Assembly: GCA_036258055.1 (NCBI GenBank)
Contig: DATAEK010000024.1
Coordinates: 1-5,212, forward strand
Length of the DNA stretch: 5,212 nucleotides
Source: DATAEK01 sp036258055
Lineage (GTDB): Bacteria > Acidobacteriota > Vicinamibacteria > Vicinamibacterales > 2-12-FULL-66-21
Reading direction: 5' to 3'
The notes below the pieces were generated by a model, which ran no database searches, was not told where the DNA came from, and worked only from the letters and a program-made list of their open reading frames with translations. A program made the position numbers and the translations under genes. Position 1 is the stretch's first letter. Every line of letters starts with the position of its first letter. Below, one piece after another: positions 5,148 through 5,212 of the stretch.

Positions 5148-5212
5148 ACGTAGACTTGATGATTGTGGAAAGCAACAGTCCCGCTGCTGTCGGTATGCGC
5201 AGATGCTCTCCG
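5138..5212 (+). CDS. Possible start of a reading frame running off the right edge (unrecognised)
   Basis: From the ATG at 5138 the frame is open for 25 codons to the window edge, with further in-frame ATGs at 5159 and 5195. The peptide begins MGSNVDLMIVESNSPAAVG and I do not recognise it. There is no clear ribosome binding site, and the frame is too short to separate from chance. If the element interpretation is right, an integrase gene would be expected nearby, and this could be its start or simply flanking DNA. Confidence 0.15.
   Translation, partial: MGSNVDLMIVESNSPAAVGMRRCSP

Larger units (their letters stand above)
5060..5212. other. Region downstream of tRNA-Lys; possible edge of an integrated element
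   Basis: Bases 5060-5106 are AT-rich (14 of 47 are G or C, about 30%), unlike the GC-rich coding DNA to the left. It contains the small palindrome ACAA-G-TTGT at 5066-5074. After 5107 the composition becomes mixed. No tRNA terminator hairpin is evident and no recognisable gene is complete here. Confidence 0.4.

Noticed and set aside
1..5212. CRISPR array, insertion sequence or riboswitch
   Set aside because: No regularly spaced long repeats, no transposase-like frame or terminal inverted repeats, and coding sequence covers almost the whole left part of the window.

Overview
The window looks like chromosomal DNA from a GC-rich, probably Gram-negative bacterium. The genes are clearly GC-rich by eye, six of the seven coding regions appear to start with GTG, and the gene content is that of an O-antigen or other cell-surface glycan locus. 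The phylum cannot be fixed from the sequence alone; Acidobacteriota or a proteobacterial group would both fit.

Positions 1-4809 hold one compact operon on the minus strand. In transcription order it reads: WbqC-like protein (4809-4114); membrane-anchored family 2 glycosyltransferase (4111-3140); class I SAM methyltransferase (3204-2563); NeuD/PglD-type hexapeptide acyltransferase (2557-1898); five-bladed beta-propeller protein resembling glycoside hydrolases (1895-990); a second SAM methyltransferase (990-226); and the N-terminal part of a WecE/RffA-type aminotransferase (229-1, running off the left edge). Junctions are +2, -65, +5, +2, -1 and -4 bases, so the genes are almost certainly co-transcribed and translationally coupled.

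A coherent reading, which is inference, is that the WecE-type enzyme makes a dTDP-4-amino-4,6-dideoxyhexose and the hexapeptide enzyme may acylate the amine. The glycosyltransferase, with its GtrB/ArnC-like two-helix C-terminus, would load a sugar onto a polyprenyl phosphate or nascent glycan, and the two methyltransferases would decorate it. The WbqC-like and propeller proteins are conserved companions without a settled function. No flippase, ABC transporter or polymerase is visible.

Positions 4810-4984 form the divergent intergenic region. On the plus strand a complete tRNA-Lys(UUU) with encoded CCA occupies 4985-5059. Right after it the composition drops to about 30% GC for some 47 bases. 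This is followed by two copies of GGGTAGCA spaced 11 bases apart and a short reading frame that runs off the right edge. That is what the end of an element integrated at the tRNA 3' end could look like, but no integrase or second attachment site is in view.
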